Assembly (NCBI GenBank): GCA_026400155.1
Contig: JAPLPO010000024.1
Span: 1 to 44,052, forward strand
Reading direction: 5' to 3'
Length of the DNA: 44,052 nt
Source: Burkholderiales bacterium
GTDB lineage: Bacteria; Pseudomonadota; Gammaproteobacteria; Burkholderiales; Burkholderiaceae_C
The notes under the pieces are model-generated. The model was not told the origin of the DNA, did no database searches, and worked only from the letters and a program-made list of their open reading frames with translations. This document shows positions 26,058 through 35,626 of this stretch, piece by piece (position 1 is the stretch's first letter; every line of letters begins with the position of its first letter). The position numbers and the translations under genes are program-made.

Positions 26058-26840
26058 ATGGACGCAAGTATGTGGGTCGCTAAAACAGGTTTGGATGCGC
26101 AGCAAACGCGCATGAACGTCATTTCCAATAACTTGGCCAACGTCAACACGACAGGCTTTAAGCGCGATCGCGCTGTGTTTGAAGATTTGCTGTATCAAAA
26201 CATTCGCCAAGCTGGCGGCCAAACGGGTGCCACAACGCAGGCTCCAACTGGCCTCATGCTGGGTACAGGTGTGCGTATAGTGGCTACTGAAAAGCAGCAC
26301 TCACAAGGCAACATGGTGAACACGCAAAACCCCTTGGATTTGGCCATCACGGGTGAAGGTTTTTTCCAAGTTGCCCAACCCGACGGCACCATTGCCTACA
26401 CACGCGATGGCAATTTCAAACGCTCCAGCACTGGGCAAATTGTGACCGCCTCTGGTGCTTTGTTGCAGCCGGCAATCACCATTCCCAACACCGCTTCATC
26501 GGTCACATTTGGTCGTGACGGCACAGTGTCAATTGAATTGGCTGCTGGCGGTTCACAGGTGATTGGTCAAATTCAGTTGGCACGTTTTGTCAATCCAAGT
26601 GGCCTCGAAGCACGTGGTCAAAACCTGCTCAAAGAAACCCCCGCTTCAGGCGCGCCTCAAGTTTTGCAACCTGGCGTGACGGGCGCTGGCAATTTGATGC
26701 AAGGCACTTTAGAAGCGTCCAATGTGAACGTGGTGGAAGAAATGGTCAACATGATCGAAACCCAGCGCGCTTACGAAATCAACTCCAAAGCCATCTCTGC
26801 GGTTGACGGCATGTTGAAGTTCATTAACAACAACCTCTAA
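26058..26840 (+). CDS. flgG: FlgG distal rod protein
   Basis: 260 residues, exactly the usual FlgG length. [50 protein letters not shown] and the C-terminal [20 protein letters not shown] are near-invariant in the family. AAGGAG ribosome site. The stop shares one base with the flgH start. Confidence 0.98.
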   Translation: MDASMWVAKTGLDAQQTRMNVISNNLANVNTTGFKRDRAVFEDLLYQNIRQAGGQTGATTQAPTGLMLGTGVRIVATEKQHSQGNMVNTQNPLDLAITGEGFFQVAQPDGTIAYTRDGNFKRSSTGQIVTASGALLQPAITIPNTASSVTFGRDGTVSIELAAGGSQVIGQIQLARFVNPSGLEARGQNLLKETPASGAPQVLQPGVTGAGNLMQGTLEASNVNVVEEMVNMIETQRAYEINSKAISAVDGMLKFINNNL

Positions 26841-27535
26841 TGCGAAGCACCATGAAATTCATTAAATGTATGGCCTGGGTTTTATTGGCTGGCTCCCTAA
26901 CAGCTTGCAACGTCATACCGCCCAAAGCCATGACGCATTCGCCCCAATTTGAACCTGTCTATCCCATTCAACAAGTGCAAGCGCCTGTTCCCACGGGCGG
27001 CATTTATGTTGGCCGTCAAAGCGACAGCTGGTTTGGCAGGGGCCGCACATTCCAAGTGGGCGACATCATCACAGTTTTACTCAATGAATCGACTCAGGCT
27101 GCTCGCAGCCAAGTCGGATCTGTGATTCGCAATTCAACCAACGACATGCTCACACCCGGTCTGGCCGTGCTTGGCAACAAGCTAGGTGGCGTGATGAAAG
27201 GCACCGACTTTTCCAAAACCGACATCAGCAACAAAGGCACAGGCACAGCCGATCAAACCGCCAGCTTGAACGGCTCTGTAGCTGTGGCTGTGGTTGAAAT
27301 CATGGCCAATGGCAATTTGGTTTTGCGCGGTGAAAAACAACTGGCTCTGACAGAAGGCTCCGAAATAATTCAAGTGGCCGGCATCATTCGGCCCGACGAT
27401 GTGTCGCCCAACAACACGGTTCAATCTCGTCGTTTGGCCAACGCACAAATTGCGTACCGCGGCTCTGGCGACTTGGCGAATGCAACTCGCGCAGGCTGGG
27501 GCACCAGTGCGCTTCTCAAACTTTGGCCCTTCTAA
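26840..27535 (+). CDS. flgH: FlgH L-ring lipoprotein
   Basis: Outer-membrane ring lipoprotein. 231 residues; lipobox LTAC near residue 23 after MKFIKCMAWVLLAGS, so the ATG at 26852 (residue 5) is an equally good start. Conserved VGDIITVLLNESTQAARSQV and VVEIMANGNLVLRGEKQL, with a C-terminal IAYRGSGDLANATRAGWGTS. No ribosome site at the first ATG. Confidence 0.96.
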   Translation: MRSTMKFIKCMAWVLLAGSLTACNVIPPKAMTHSPQFEPVYPIQQVQAPVPTGGIYVGRQSDSWFGRGRTFQVGDIITVLLNESTQAARSQVGSVIRNSTNDMLTPGLAVLGNKLGGVMKGTDFSKTDISNKGTGTADQTASLNGSVAVAVVEIMANGNLVLRGEKQLALTEGSEIIQVAGIIRPDDVSPNNTVQSRRLANAQIAYRGSGDLANATRAGWGTSALLKLWPF

Positions 27536-27597
27536 CACTCTTGCATCCGCTTGACTGAAATTTCACAGCTCTGAGTCAACTCACAAAGCATCTCATC

Positions 27598-28734
27598 ATG
27601 AACAACATCTTTAAGTCTTGGTCCGTTTTGGCTCTTTTGCTTACCCTGAGCTGTACCAACGCCATGGCCGATCGAATCAAAGATCTCACCACAGTGGCCG
27701 CCATGCGCACCAACCAACTCATTGGCTATGGTTTGGTGGTGGGCTTGCAAGGCACTGGTGATGGCGCAGACGTGTCATTCACATCGCAAAGTATGAAGAC
27801 CTTGCTTAACCGCTTGGGCGTGAGGTTGGAAGGCCCATTGTCTGACTTTGAAACAACTGCCACTGCCGGCAAAATTGAAATCCGTAATTCTGCAGCTGTG
27901 ATGGTGACCGCTGAGCTTCCAGGCTTTGCCAAGCCCGGCCAAAAAATTGACATCAGTGTGTCCGCTATTGGCAGGGCCAGCAATTTGCGCGGTGGCACAC
28001 TGCTGCTAACTAGCTTGCGCGGCGTGGATGGTGAAGTTTATGCCTTGGCTCAAGGCTCACTCACTGCCACTGGCATTGATGCGCAAGCTGCCGGCTCAAA
28101 GGTTGCCATTGGCGTGCCCACATCTGCGCGTATTCCTTCGGGCGCCACTGTAGAGCGCATTGTTGAAAACCCCTTTGACAAAGCCGATCGCATTGTTTTG
28201 AACGTGCGTGAAAGCGACTTCACCACCACCAACGCCATTGTGAATGCCATCAACGGCCGCTTCGGCAACGACGTAGCGCGCGCCCTAGATGGTGTGTCCA
28301 TCACCTTGCAAGCCCCCGTCGATTTGACACAACGTGTAGCCTTTATGAGCATGGTTGAAAACATTGATGTCATGCCTGGCGAGCCCACGGCGCGCGTGGT
28401 GGTCAATGCCAAAACAGGCACTGTGGTGATTAGCCGCAATGTGCGTGTGACGGCAGCAGCGGTTACGCATGGCACCATCAGTGTGTCGATTGCGGCCACC
28501 AATGAAATTTCTCAGCCTGGCGCATTCAGCCAGGGTCAAACGGCCGCCGTTCAAAACGCCGAAGTGACCGTGAGCGAACCCAACAAGCCCATGTTCTTGT
28601 TTCAGCCTGGCGTTGACTTGCGTCAAATTGTGGATGCCGTGAACCAAGTGGGCGCATCACCCTCTTCCCTGATTGCCATTCTGGAAGCCCTCAAAAGCTC
28701 AGGAAGTTTGCGCGCAGAGTTGATTGTGATCTAA
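27598..28734 (+). CDS. flgI: FlgI P-ring protein
   Basis: Periplasmic ring protein around the distal rod. 378 residues with a Sec signal peptide (about 1-24, ending NAMA). RIKDLTTVAAMRTNQLIGYG, VGLQGTGDG, KIDISVSAIGRASNLRGGTL and the C-terminal SSLIAILEALKSSGSLRAEL are diagnostic. No strong ribosome site. The gene ends 31 bases before the sigma-54 promoter of flgJKL. Confidence 0.97.
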   Translation: MNNIFKSWSVLALLLTLSCTNAMADRIKDLTTVAAMRTNQLIGYGLVVGLQGTGDGADVSFTSQSMKTLLNRLGVRLEGPLSDFETTATAGKIEIRNSAAVMVTAELPGFAKPGQKIDISVSAIGRASNLRGGTLLLTSLRGVDGEVYALAQGSLTATGIDAQAAGSKVAIGVPTSARIPSGATVERIVENPFDKADRIVLNVRESDFTTTNAIVNAINGRFGNDVARALDGVSITLQAPVDLTQRVAFMSMVENIDVMPGEPTARVVVNAKTGTVVISRNVRVTAAAVTHGTISVSIAATNEISQPGAFSQGQTAAVQNAEVTVSEPNKPMFLFQPGVDLRQIVDAVNQVGASPSSLIAILEALKSSGSLRAELIVI

Positions 28735-28765
28735 GCACGCAGCGGCAATGCATCAACCTACAAGC

Positions 28766-28781
28766 TGGCACAAGATTTGCT
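28766..28781 (+). promoter_or_regulatory. sigma-54 promoter for flgJ-flgK-flgL
   Basis: TGGCACAAGATTTGCT, matching TGGCACG-N4-TTGCW with one non-critical change. Predicted start near 28792, about 29 bases before flgJ, so the junction proteins can be made apart from the flgB operon. Confidence 0.8.
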
Positions 28782-28820
28782 GATCAATTGCTGATTAAAC
28801 ACCAATCACTCTATTGAATC

Positions 28821-29339
28821 ATGGACGCCATCAACACACCTGCTCCCAGCTCTTACCTAGACTTTGACGGTCTGGGTCAATTGAAGGGACAAGCACGTCT
28901 GGATGCCAAGAGTGCCATCAAGCAAACAGCGCAGCAATTTGAGGCTCTGTTCCTGCAGATGATGATGAAGTCCATGCGCGAATCCATTGTGAAGAGCGAG
29001 TTGTCTGAGTCGAACACCATGGAAACCTTCGAAGGCATGTTCGACAAAGAGGTGTCGGTGCAACTGGCCAAAAAAAACTCGCTGGGTTTGGCCGACATGC
29101 TGGTGAAGAACCTTGAACAAAATCAAGCCAACCTTGCCACCACGGCCGATATATTGAAACAGCGGCAAGATCCTGCCGCTTTCAATGCCGCTGCCAAAGG
29201 CATGGCCTTGAATCCGAAAAGCATGGGCTTCTCTTTAGACAAGCTCAACGACAAACCAAGCGGAATTGCACTGCCTAAGTCGCAAATTTTGCCACTCAAT
29301 TTGCCATCCAAGCCTATGGGTAACGGGGGTGGCCAATGA
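28821..29339 (+). CDS. flgJ: FlgJ rod-capping protein, single-domain form
   Basis: Rod scaffold/cap. 172 residues, against roughly 310-330 for the two-domain FlgJ of enterics and many betaproteobacteria. The rod-binding domain is complete (QTAQQFEALFLQMMMKSMRE, TFEGMFDKEVSVQLAKKN, LGLADMLVKNLE; about 32-100). Instead of the glucosaminidase domain there is a 70-residue polar tail. The frame ends cleanly in an ATGA overlap with flgK, so it is not a frameshift remnant. The LysM-muramidase at 19547 probably supplies the missing activity. Confidence 0.93.
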   Translation: MDAINTPAPSSYLDFDGLGQLKGQARLDAKSAIKQTAQQFEALFLQMMMKSMRESIVKSELSESNTMETFEGMFDKEVSVQLAKKNSLGLADMLVKNLEQNQANLATTADILKQRQDPAAFNAAAKGMALNPKSMGFSLDKLNDKPSGIALPKSQILPLNLPSKPMGNGGGQ

Positions 29340-32107
29340 GCGATTTAGTTAGTGTTGCCTCCAATGCGGTCCAGTCGTACCAACGTGCGCTGGGCACCGT
29401 GTCTAACAACATTGCCAACGTTTCCACCGACGGTTACTCGCGCCAGCAAGTGGTCATGGCCGCCAACCCCGTGGCCAAGGTGGGTACGGTGTTCTTGGGT
29501 ACCGGTGTGACGGTAGACACTATCAAACGCCAGTACGACACCTTTGCAGAAACCAATCTGCGCAACAGCAACAGCCAACTCACCAGCCAAGAGCCCATGG
29601 TGAACTACGCCAACCGCGTGATTGACATCATGGGCAGCACCTCCATGGGCTTGAGTGGTGCGCTCGATCAGTTTTTCAATGCGGCGCGCGATTTGTCGTC
29701 CGACCCCGCCTCCACCGTGATGCGCGGCAGCTTCTTGCGCGACTCTGAAAACTTAGCGGCCCGATTTGGTGAGCTGTCGGGCCAACTGGATTTGGTTCAA
29801 GACGAAACCGACGAAGCCGTGAAAAGCTACGTCAATTCAATGAACACCATTTTCAAGCAGCTGGCTGCGGTCAATACCCAAATGACCAAGCAGAAGTCTG
29901 CCGAAATGCAGCCCGCCGACTTGCTTGATCAACGCGATGTGTTGCTCAAAGATCTTTCAAGCTATGTGCACATCAAAACGGGCTTTTCAGAAAACGGCGC
30001 CGTGACCGTTAGCTTGGGCCCCTCCCTCACCCGCGATGTGGTGGTGGATGGCGTGAAGTCTTTCATGCTGGGCACCAACTTCAATTCAGCCGCCCCCGAA
30101 AAAGTCAGCTTGGTGCTAGACCCCTACGGTGCTTCCACTACGCTTTCAGGTATTAGCGGCGGCAAACTGTCGGGCATCATGAGCTTCAGGGAGCAAGTTC
30201 TGGGCAGCAGCCGCAGTTCTTTGGACACCCTGGCCAACAACTTTGTGAAAGAAGTGAACGCCATTCACACCAGTGGCATTGATGCCTATGGCAACACAGG
30301 CATCGAGCTTTTTAACATTGACAAAAACTCGGTAGGGTCGGCAGGTACCGTCAAAGTGAATTTGAACGACCCTCTCAAAGTTTCTGCTGCAGCACAGTTC
30401 CGGGTTATTGAAGCACCCAACAACACCGGCGGCGCCGATGCTGGCATTGTGTATGTGGGCAAACCCACCAACGGTCCGCCCGACATCACCCTGACCTTGG
30501 TCAACAACCCCAGTTCGTCGGCCGCTATTACAGTCAAGCCGACCATCTCTCGCCCTGTGGCAGCGGTGGCCACCATTCCCAATGGTTTAGCAAACATCAG
30601 CGTGCTGATGGGCGAAGCAGACCCTGGCCAACAGCTTCAAATTTTCACGCGTGATGGCAGGCAGTTGGCAGGCAAAGCAGTAGACACTGCCACCCAAAGC
30701 TTGATCTTGACAGAAGCCAACGGCTTTGCAGCCAACGCCAGCTATAGCGATGCCTACCTGAATGTCAACGGCCCCAACAGCTACAAAGACATCAGCGTGT
30801 TTTATGGCGCTAAAGCCAACGTGGGCTCTGTGTTGCAAGCCGACGGCACAGAAACAGATCCCACCAAACACAGCACCTTGGCCAAAGTGGCTGTGCCGGC
30901 CACCTTGCAAAGCGACCGCATTCAAACAGGCTTAACTTCCATTGCCAGCGGCTTGATCAAACTCAATGGCGTGACCTTGCCAGAAATTTCTGTGCTCACA
31001 GGCACCCTCCAAGCTTCCGACATTGCCGCCAAAATTCAAGCTGCTGGCATTTCAGGCATTACCGCTAGCGCCAAAAACGAAATTCGCATTCCACTCAGTC
31101 AACTCAAACTGGATTTGCCTTTGTCACTCAAGAGTGGCAATGCCACTGGCTTTACCGTGATTCAAGCGGTACCCACCGGCCTCACCAGTGTGCAAGGCTT
31201 GATTGATGCCATCAACAGCAAAAGCAGCACCACTGCCGTACAAGCCTACTTGGGCAACGATGGCAATTTGGTCTTGACCAACACCACAGGCAACGAAGGC
31301 AAAGACATTGCCATTGACAGCTCTGCCTCGCCCAATGCCTTGGGTTTGAAGGCCATCGCTTATGGCGGCCAAATTAGCATCAGCCGCGCTTTGGTAGATG
31401 GTGTAGATACCCCCATTGAACTTGGCTTTGCCAACGGCGCCCCCGCCGACTTGGCCAAAATGGGTTTCAAAACGGGCGCATATTTGTCGGGCACTGCCAA
31501 CGAAGATTTGTTGGTGTTTGTGACTGGCCCAGGCGAAGCCAAAATTTCGACCGGCTATACCGGCAAGCCGATTGATGCCAAGCAAGCATTGAGAACCAAC
31601 CCTTTGCAAGTGCGCTTTGATTCACCCACCCAATTCAGCATTGTGGATATCAACACCGACACCGTGGTGGCTTCGCGCAAATTTGACCCCAACTACCTTG
31701 AACCTGCCTTTACCTACCAAGGCATTCAAATTTCGCTGTCCAACCCACCCAAAGCGGGCGACATCTTTGTCATTGATGGCAACAAAGACGGCACCGGCAA
31801 CAACGAAAACATGTTGGCGCTGATCGACTTAGAGTCAGAGCCCGTGATGGGCGGTGGTAAAACATTCGCTTCGGCCTACATCGACAACGTGAACGACATG
31901 GGCAACATTGCCCGTCAAGCCACCATCTCCCAATCGGCGCTGCAAGTGGTTTTTGACCAAGCCCTGACGGCGCGCGACCAGGTTTCGGGTGTGAGCTTGG
32001 ACCAAGAAGCAGCCGACTTGGTGCGCTACCAACAAGCCTACCAAGCCGCCGCCAAAATTTTGCAAGTGGCCAGCCAGCTGTTTGACAGCGTGCTGCAAGT
32101 TCGTTGA
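29336..32107 (+). CDS. flgK: FlgK hook-filament junction protein 1 (very long form)
   Basis: First hook-filament junction protein. 923 residues, against 553 in Salmonella. N-terminal SNAVQSYQRALGTVSNNIAN and VSTDGYSRQQVVM, a helical stretch to about 230, and C-terminal DQEAADLVRYQQAYQAAAKI with VASQLFDSVL are canonical. The surplus lies in the surface region (about 330-800), which includes short beta repeats with Flagellin_IN character (IKLNGVTLPEISVLTGTLQA). Coupled to flgJ through ATGA; client of FlgN. Confidence 0.95.
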   Translation: MSDLVSVASNAVQSYQRALGTVSNNIANVSTDGYSRQQVVMAANPVAKVGTVFLGTGVTVDTIKRQYDTFAETNLRNSNSQLTSQEPMVNYANRVIDIMGSTSMGLSGALDQFFNAARDLSSDPASTVMRGSFLRDSENLAARFGELSGQLDLVQDETDEAVKSYVNSMNTIFKQLAAVNTQMTKQKSAEMQPADLLDQRDVLLKDLSSYVHIKTGFSENGAVTVSLGPSLTRDVVVDGVKSFMLGTNFNSAAPEKVSLVLDPYGASTTLSGISGGKLSGIMSFREQVLGSSRSSLDTLANNFVKEVNAIHTSGIDAYGNTGIELFNIDKNSVGSAGTVKVNLNDPLKVSAAAQFRVIEAPNNTGGADAGIVYVGKPTNGPPDITLTLVNNPSSSAAITVKPTISRPVAAVATIPNGLANISVLMGEADPGQQLQIFTRDGRQLAGKAVDTATQSLILTEANGFAANASYSDAYLNVNGPNSYKDISVFYGAKANVGSVLQADGTETDPTKHSTLAKVAVPATLQSDRIQTGLTSIASGLIKLNGVTLPEISVLTGTLQASDIAAKIQAAGISGITASAKNEIRIPLSQLKLDLPLSLKSGNATGFTVIQAVPTGLTSVQGLIDAINSKSSTTAVQAYLGNDGNLVLTNTTGNEGKDIAIDSSASPNALGLKAIAYGGQISISRALVDGVDTPIELGFANGAPADLAKMGFKTGAYLSGTANEDLLVFVTGPGEAKISTGYTGKPIDAKQALRTNPLQVRFDSPTQFSIVDINTDTVVASRKFDPNYLEPAFTYQGIQISLSNPPKAGDIFVIDGNKDGTGNNENMLALIDLESEPVMGGGKTFASAYIDNVNDMGNIARQATISQSALQVVFDQALTARDQVSGVSLDQEAADLVRYQQAYQAAAKILQVASQLFDSVLQVR

Positions 32108-32129
32108 AGTGCGTGAAAGCTAAACCATC

Positions 32130-33053
32130 ATGAAAATTTCAACCCGCCTTTTGTTTGACCGAGCCTCCGCTCAAATGAGTAACGTGCAAAGCAAGCTGAC
32201 GCAAACCCAAGCGCAGCTGGCACAAGGCAAGCAAATTATCAACGCGAGCGATGCGCCCAACCAAGCGGCCACCATTCAGCGTTTGAAATCTATTTTGAAC
32301 AAACAAGACAGCTATCAAAGCTCTTTGAACACCATCAAGGCCAGACTTGAAGGGGAAGATACAACGCTGAACAGTGTCAGCACCTTGCTGGTTCGGGCCA
32401 AAGAAATTGCCGTTCAAGGTGCCAACGACACATTGGGTGTGCCCGACCGAAAAGCCTTGGGCACAGAGCTGCAAGCTTTGCGTGACCAACTGCTCAGCTT
32501 AGCCAACACCAAAGACAGCAACGGCAACTATTTATTCTCTGGCAGCCGCGTGAAGCAAGCCGCCTTTGTAGAAACCGCCAATGGCAGCCCGGTGTACATG
32601 GGCGACCAAACCCGCATGAATGTGCGAGTGGGCGATCAGCGCAGCATTCCCATTAACCGCACTGGCACCGATGCATTTGTGCCAGTAGCACGCCCAGATA
32701 CCAATGGCAGAACCACTGGTGTTGGTTTTTTCCAAGTGCTCGATGACTTAATTTCTGGCTTGAACAACGTCAAGGGCGATGACATTCGACGTGGTGTGGG
32801 TGAACTGGATACGCTGACGCAAGGCGTGAGCTTGGCACAAGCTCAAATTGGTACCAACTTGAATGTTGTGGATCAGCAAACAGCTGTATTGGAAGACACC
32901 ACCCTGAATTTGAAAACCACCTTGTCTTCCATTGAAGACTTGGACTACGCCAGTGCCATTACCAAAATGAACCAGCAAATGATGAGCTTGGAAGCGGCGC
33001 AGGCCAGTTTTGCCAAAGTGAGTCAGTTGAATTTGTTCAACTACATCAAGTGA
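32130..33053 (+). CDS. flgL: FlgL hook-filament junction protein 3
   Basis: 307 residues, normal size. MKISTRLLFDRASAQMSNVQ and LAQGKQIINASDAPNQAATI at the N-terminus, LANTKDSNGNYLFSGSRV in the middle, and flagellin-like C-terminal helices ending ASFAKVSQLNLFNYIK. No strong ribosome site; 22 bases after flgK, so it is in the same transcript. Confidence 0.96.
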   Translation: MKISTRLLFDRASAQMSNVQSKLTQTQAQLAQGKQIINASDAPNQAATIQRLKSILNKQDSYQSSLNTIKARLEGEDTTLNSVSTLLVRAKEIAVQGANDTLGVPDRKALGTELQALRDQLLSLANTKDSNGNYLFSGSRVKQAAFVETANGSPVYMGDQTRMNVRVGDQRSIPINRTGTDAFVPVARPDTNGRTTGVGFFQVLDDLISGLNNVKGDDIRRGVGELDTLTQGVSLAQAQIGTNLNVVDQQTAVLEDTTLNLKTTLSSIEDLDYASAITKMNQQMMSLEAAQASFAKVSQLNLFNYIK

Positions 33054-33094
33054 TTGAAGTCACAAGAAGCCCACAAAGAAATCTCACTTAGCAC

Positions 33095-33121
33095 TTAAGT
33101 TTTTGAAACTCAATCCGAATC
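33095..33121 (+). promoter_or_regulatory. sigma-28 promoter for fliD
   Basis: TTAA, 15 bases, TCCGAATC. The -10 is identical to the flagellin 1 candidate. It lies 61 bases before the fliD start. Confidence 0.68.
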
Positions 33122-33182
33122 TAAGGCTGACTTAACATGCACAAATTTTTTAAATCACGTCTAACAATTTTGGGAGCCTAAA

Positions 33183-35009
33183 TTGGCTACCACTGCTGTT
33201 GCATCCACCACCAACACCATCACGGCCTTAGGAGCCGGATCGGGTGTGGACGTCAAAACTTTGGCGCAAAGCTTGGTGGATGCTGAAAAGACACCCCGTA
33301 AAACTCTAATTGACGACAAGATTAAGAAATCTGAAAGCGGAGTTTCTGGTTATGCAGCTCTAAAGTATGTTTTAAGTGATTTAAAAACAGCATTTTCAAA
33401 CCTCAAAGACCAAAGCGCTTTCAATACGGTGGTGCCCAGAGTTAGCCAGGCCTCTGCCATCAGTGTGACCACCACTGCTACAGCCAGTGCTGGCAGTCAT
33501 ACCGTTACCGTTACCAACCTGGCAAAGCCCCAAAGAAATATCTCTGACGGAGCTGGCTTTGCCACCCCGCTTTCTGAACTTAACGCTGGCGCACCATTTA
33601 GCTTGGTTCTCAAAAAAGGCATTGACCCAACGCCCACCAAAGTATTTAGTTTAGGCAATGCAGACGTTAACGGCGCTGGTGGCACTAAATCTACTTCAAC
33701 CTTGACCTTGAAAGCAATGAACAAGGGCGACACACTGACCATCAACGGACTGACCATGACTGCCAACAAAGCACTCACGGCCACCGAAGTGGGTCAAATG
33801 TTTGCGAATTTCAACACCACATCACCAGACGTAATTGCAGCCGGTGGCATTTCGGCCAGCAGCCAGAACAATCCCATACTGGCCAATTTCGGCACTTTTT
33901 CTGGCACCTTTGCAGCGGGCTACTCTACAGGCGCCAACAACAATGGTGTTCTAACGCTTACCTCTACCGCCAACAATGCCGCTGAATTGGCAGCGCCTGT
34001 GGCCACTCAATTTGCAAACAACATTGCAATAGCCGCAACAGCCAGCACACCCGCCGGCATTGCAGCCGCCATCAATACGGCCAATTTGGGCGTTTCTGCC
34101 CAATTGGTTAGCACTGGCAATGCTGCAACACCCTACAAAATTATGATTACCGGCACCTCGGGTGCCAACAATGCTTTCTCGCTAACAAGCCTTACAGCTG
34201 GCGGCGCAGCAGTCACAGGCGTTGACTTTACAAGCAAATTGCAATCTGCAGAGAATGCAGCGCTCAATGTCAATGGTATGGCCATTACATCCAGTAGCAA
34301 CCGCATTACCGATGCCATTGCAGGCACAACCCTTGAATTGTTCAGTACAACCAACGGTACAGCCAGTTTAGATTTTTCGCGCGATACATCCACCGTTAAA
34401 ACCAAAATTCAAGCTCTGGTAACAGCCTTCAACGATGCCAACTCCATGTTGACTGTAGTCTCTGATCCTAAATCGAAAGTGGCAGAATATGGCGCATCAC
34501 TGGTAGGCAACAACATTGTGAACTCTGTGCGCAGTCAAATGCGCTCAATGATCACAACCGATTCCACCTCCCCTTCGGGCGGTCTGAATGCTCTGCGCGA
34601 CATTGGTTTGTCCATTAACCGAAGCGGCACATTGGAGCTAGACAGCACCAAACTAGACAGCGCCATGCTGAACAAGTTTGACAATGTAGTCACTTTGCTT
34701 ACCTCTAACCAAGAAAAACTAAGTGCTACAAGTGCACTGCCGGCAGGTGCTGCAGGTGAGGCTGTTAAAAAACTCAACACCTTGCTAGACGCAAGTGGGG
34801 CCATTACTAGTCAAAGCACCAATCTGACCAAAAAAATCACGGATTATCAAAAAGAGCTGACTGCGTTAGACACCAAAATGACTGCTTTGTTAAGCCGTTA
34901 CAACAAACAATTTGCCGCCATGGAATCTATCGTGGGCCAATCTAAGAGCCTGCAAACCAGCCTAAAGAGCACCTTTGAGGGCATGATGGCAGCCTACACC
35001 AACAAATAA
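33183..35009 (+). CDS. fliD: FliD filament cap protein (TTG start)
   Basis: Filament cap chaperoning flagellin polymerisation. 608 residues, longer than the usual 450-480. It starts at TTG, with GGGAG seven bases upstream and no usable ATG near. FliD_N (NTITALGAGSGVDVKTLAQS, DDKIKKSESGVSGYAALKYV) and FliD_C (LRDIGLSINRSGTLELDSTK, YNKQFAAMESIVGQSKSLQT) are clear. An inserted module at about 176-262 (DTLTINGLTMTANKALTATE, then GTFSGTFAAGYSTGA) is also found twice in flagellin 2. No fliS or fliT follows. Confidence 0.95.
   Translation: MATTAVASTTNTITALGAGSGVDVKTLAQSLVDAEKTPRKTLIDDKIKKSESGVSGYAALKYVLSDLKTAFSNLKDQSAFNTVVPRVSQASAISVTTTATASAGSHTVTVTNLAKPQRNISDGAGFATPLSELNAGAPFSLVLKKGIDPTPTKVFSLGNADVNGAGGTKSTSTLTLKAMNKGDTLTINGLTMTANKALTATEVGQMFANFNTTSPDVIAAGGISASSQNNPILANFGTFSGTFAAGYSTGANNNGVLTLTSTANNAAELAAPVATQFANNIAIAATASTPAGIAAAINTANLGVSAQLVSTGNAATPYKIMITGTSGANNAFSLTSLTAGGAAVTGVDFTSKLQSAENAALNVNGMAITSSSNRITDAIAGTTLELFSTTNGTASLDFSRDTSTVKTKIQALVTAFNDANSMLTVVSDPKSKVAEYGASLVGNNIVNSVRSQMRSMITTDSTSPSGGLNALRDIGLSINRSGTLELDSTKLDSAMLNKFDNVVTLLTSNQEKLSATSALPAGAAGEAVKKLNTLLDASGAITSQSTNLTKKITDYQKELTALDTKMTALLSRYNKQFAAMESIVGQSKSLQTSLKSTFEGMMAAYTNK
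33708..33970 (+). repeat. Module in FliD shared with flagellin 2
   Basis: Encodes LTINGLTMTANKALTATEVG and, after a variable stretch, GTFSGTFAAGYSTGA. The same ordered motifs occur twice in flagellin 2 (39721-40395). Similarity is clear at protein level and weak at DNA level. Confidence 0.65.
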
Positions 35010-35018
35010 TTTTCCCTG

Positions 35019-35044
35019 TTTCTCCCATGAGAGAACACTTTTTT
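35019..35044 (+). terminator. Possible terminator after fliD
   Basis: TTTCTC-CCAT-GAGAGA (one G-T pair), then a run of six T at 35039-35044. Short stem, moderate support. Confidence 0.4.
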
Positions 35045-35066
35045 CAAAAAAACTTGAAATAGCCCC

Positions 35067-35093
35067 TCAAGTTTGGCCAGCCCCTGCCGATTC
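35067..35093 (+). promoter_or_regulatory. sigma-28 promoter for flaG
   Basis: TCAA, 15 bases, GCCGATTC, close to the FliA consensus. It lies 95 bases before the flaG ATG. Confidence 0.75.
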
Positions 35094-35187
35094 ACCTACC
35101 ACTGAACTTCTCTTGATGCTTGTAGGCACAGGAGTCCGGTGGTATTCGGCATGTTCAGCATGCTTTTGAAGAAAGGAACGGAAAACT

Positions 35188-35586
35188 ATGGCTTCCGATA
35201 TCAGCAACATTTCGCAAGGGGTCTCTGGCTTTCCAGCTATGCGGCCCCACACACCTGCGCCTGCAAACGTAGCCACCCCTGGTAGCTCTGCTATTCAAAT
35301 TCCTGAAACGCCCAAAGTTCAAGCCCCCAAGCCGGTGGCCATTAAGTTTGATGCGTCAGAAGTTAGGCAGAACGTGCAAGAGGCTGTGAGCATTCTTAAT
35401 CAACAATTGACCAGCAGCAAGCGTGGACTTGGTTTTCACATTGACGACGCTGTGGGCGGCCCAGTGGTGACTGTGCGCAGCGCAGACACAGGTGAAGTAG
35501 TTCGTCAAATTCCCAATGAAGTGGTGGTGCGCGTAGCCCACAGCATTGAGAAGATGAAGGGCCTCATCTTTAATTCAAAAACTTAA
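35188..35586 (+). CDS. flaG: FlaG family protein
   Basis: 132 residues. The C-terminal FlaG domain (about 60-132) is clear: NVQEAVSILNQQLTSSKRGL, GFHIDDAVGGPVVTVRSADT and VVRQIPNEVVVRVAHSIEKM. The N-terminal 55 residues are Pro/Ala-rich. FlaG proteins affect filament length in several polarly flagellated bacteria. AAGGAA ribosome site, own sigma-28 promoter. Confidence 0.93.
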   Translation: MASDISNISQGVSGFPAMRPHTPAPANVATPGSSAIQIPETPKVQAPKPVAIKFDASEVRQNVQEAVSILNQQLTSSKRGLGFHIDDAVGGPVVTVRSADTGEVVRQIPNEVVVRVAHSIEKMKGLIFNSKT

Positions 35587-35606
35587 AAAATACAGCCATG
35601 TATTTT
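35587..35606. terminator. AT-rich hairpin after flaG
   Basis: AAAATACA-GCCA-TGTATTTT, perfect 8-base arms just past the flaG stop, with a T-rich right arm and A-rich left arm. It may work in either direction; the stem has little GC, so it is a weak terminator at best. Confidence 0.45.
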
Positions 35607-35626
35607 AAAAAGTTTCATTATTTCAC

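Noticed and set aside
28821-29339. FlgJ truncated by mutation
   Set aside because: The stop sits in a tidy ATGA overlap with flgK and no muramidase remnant follows, so the short form looks native.
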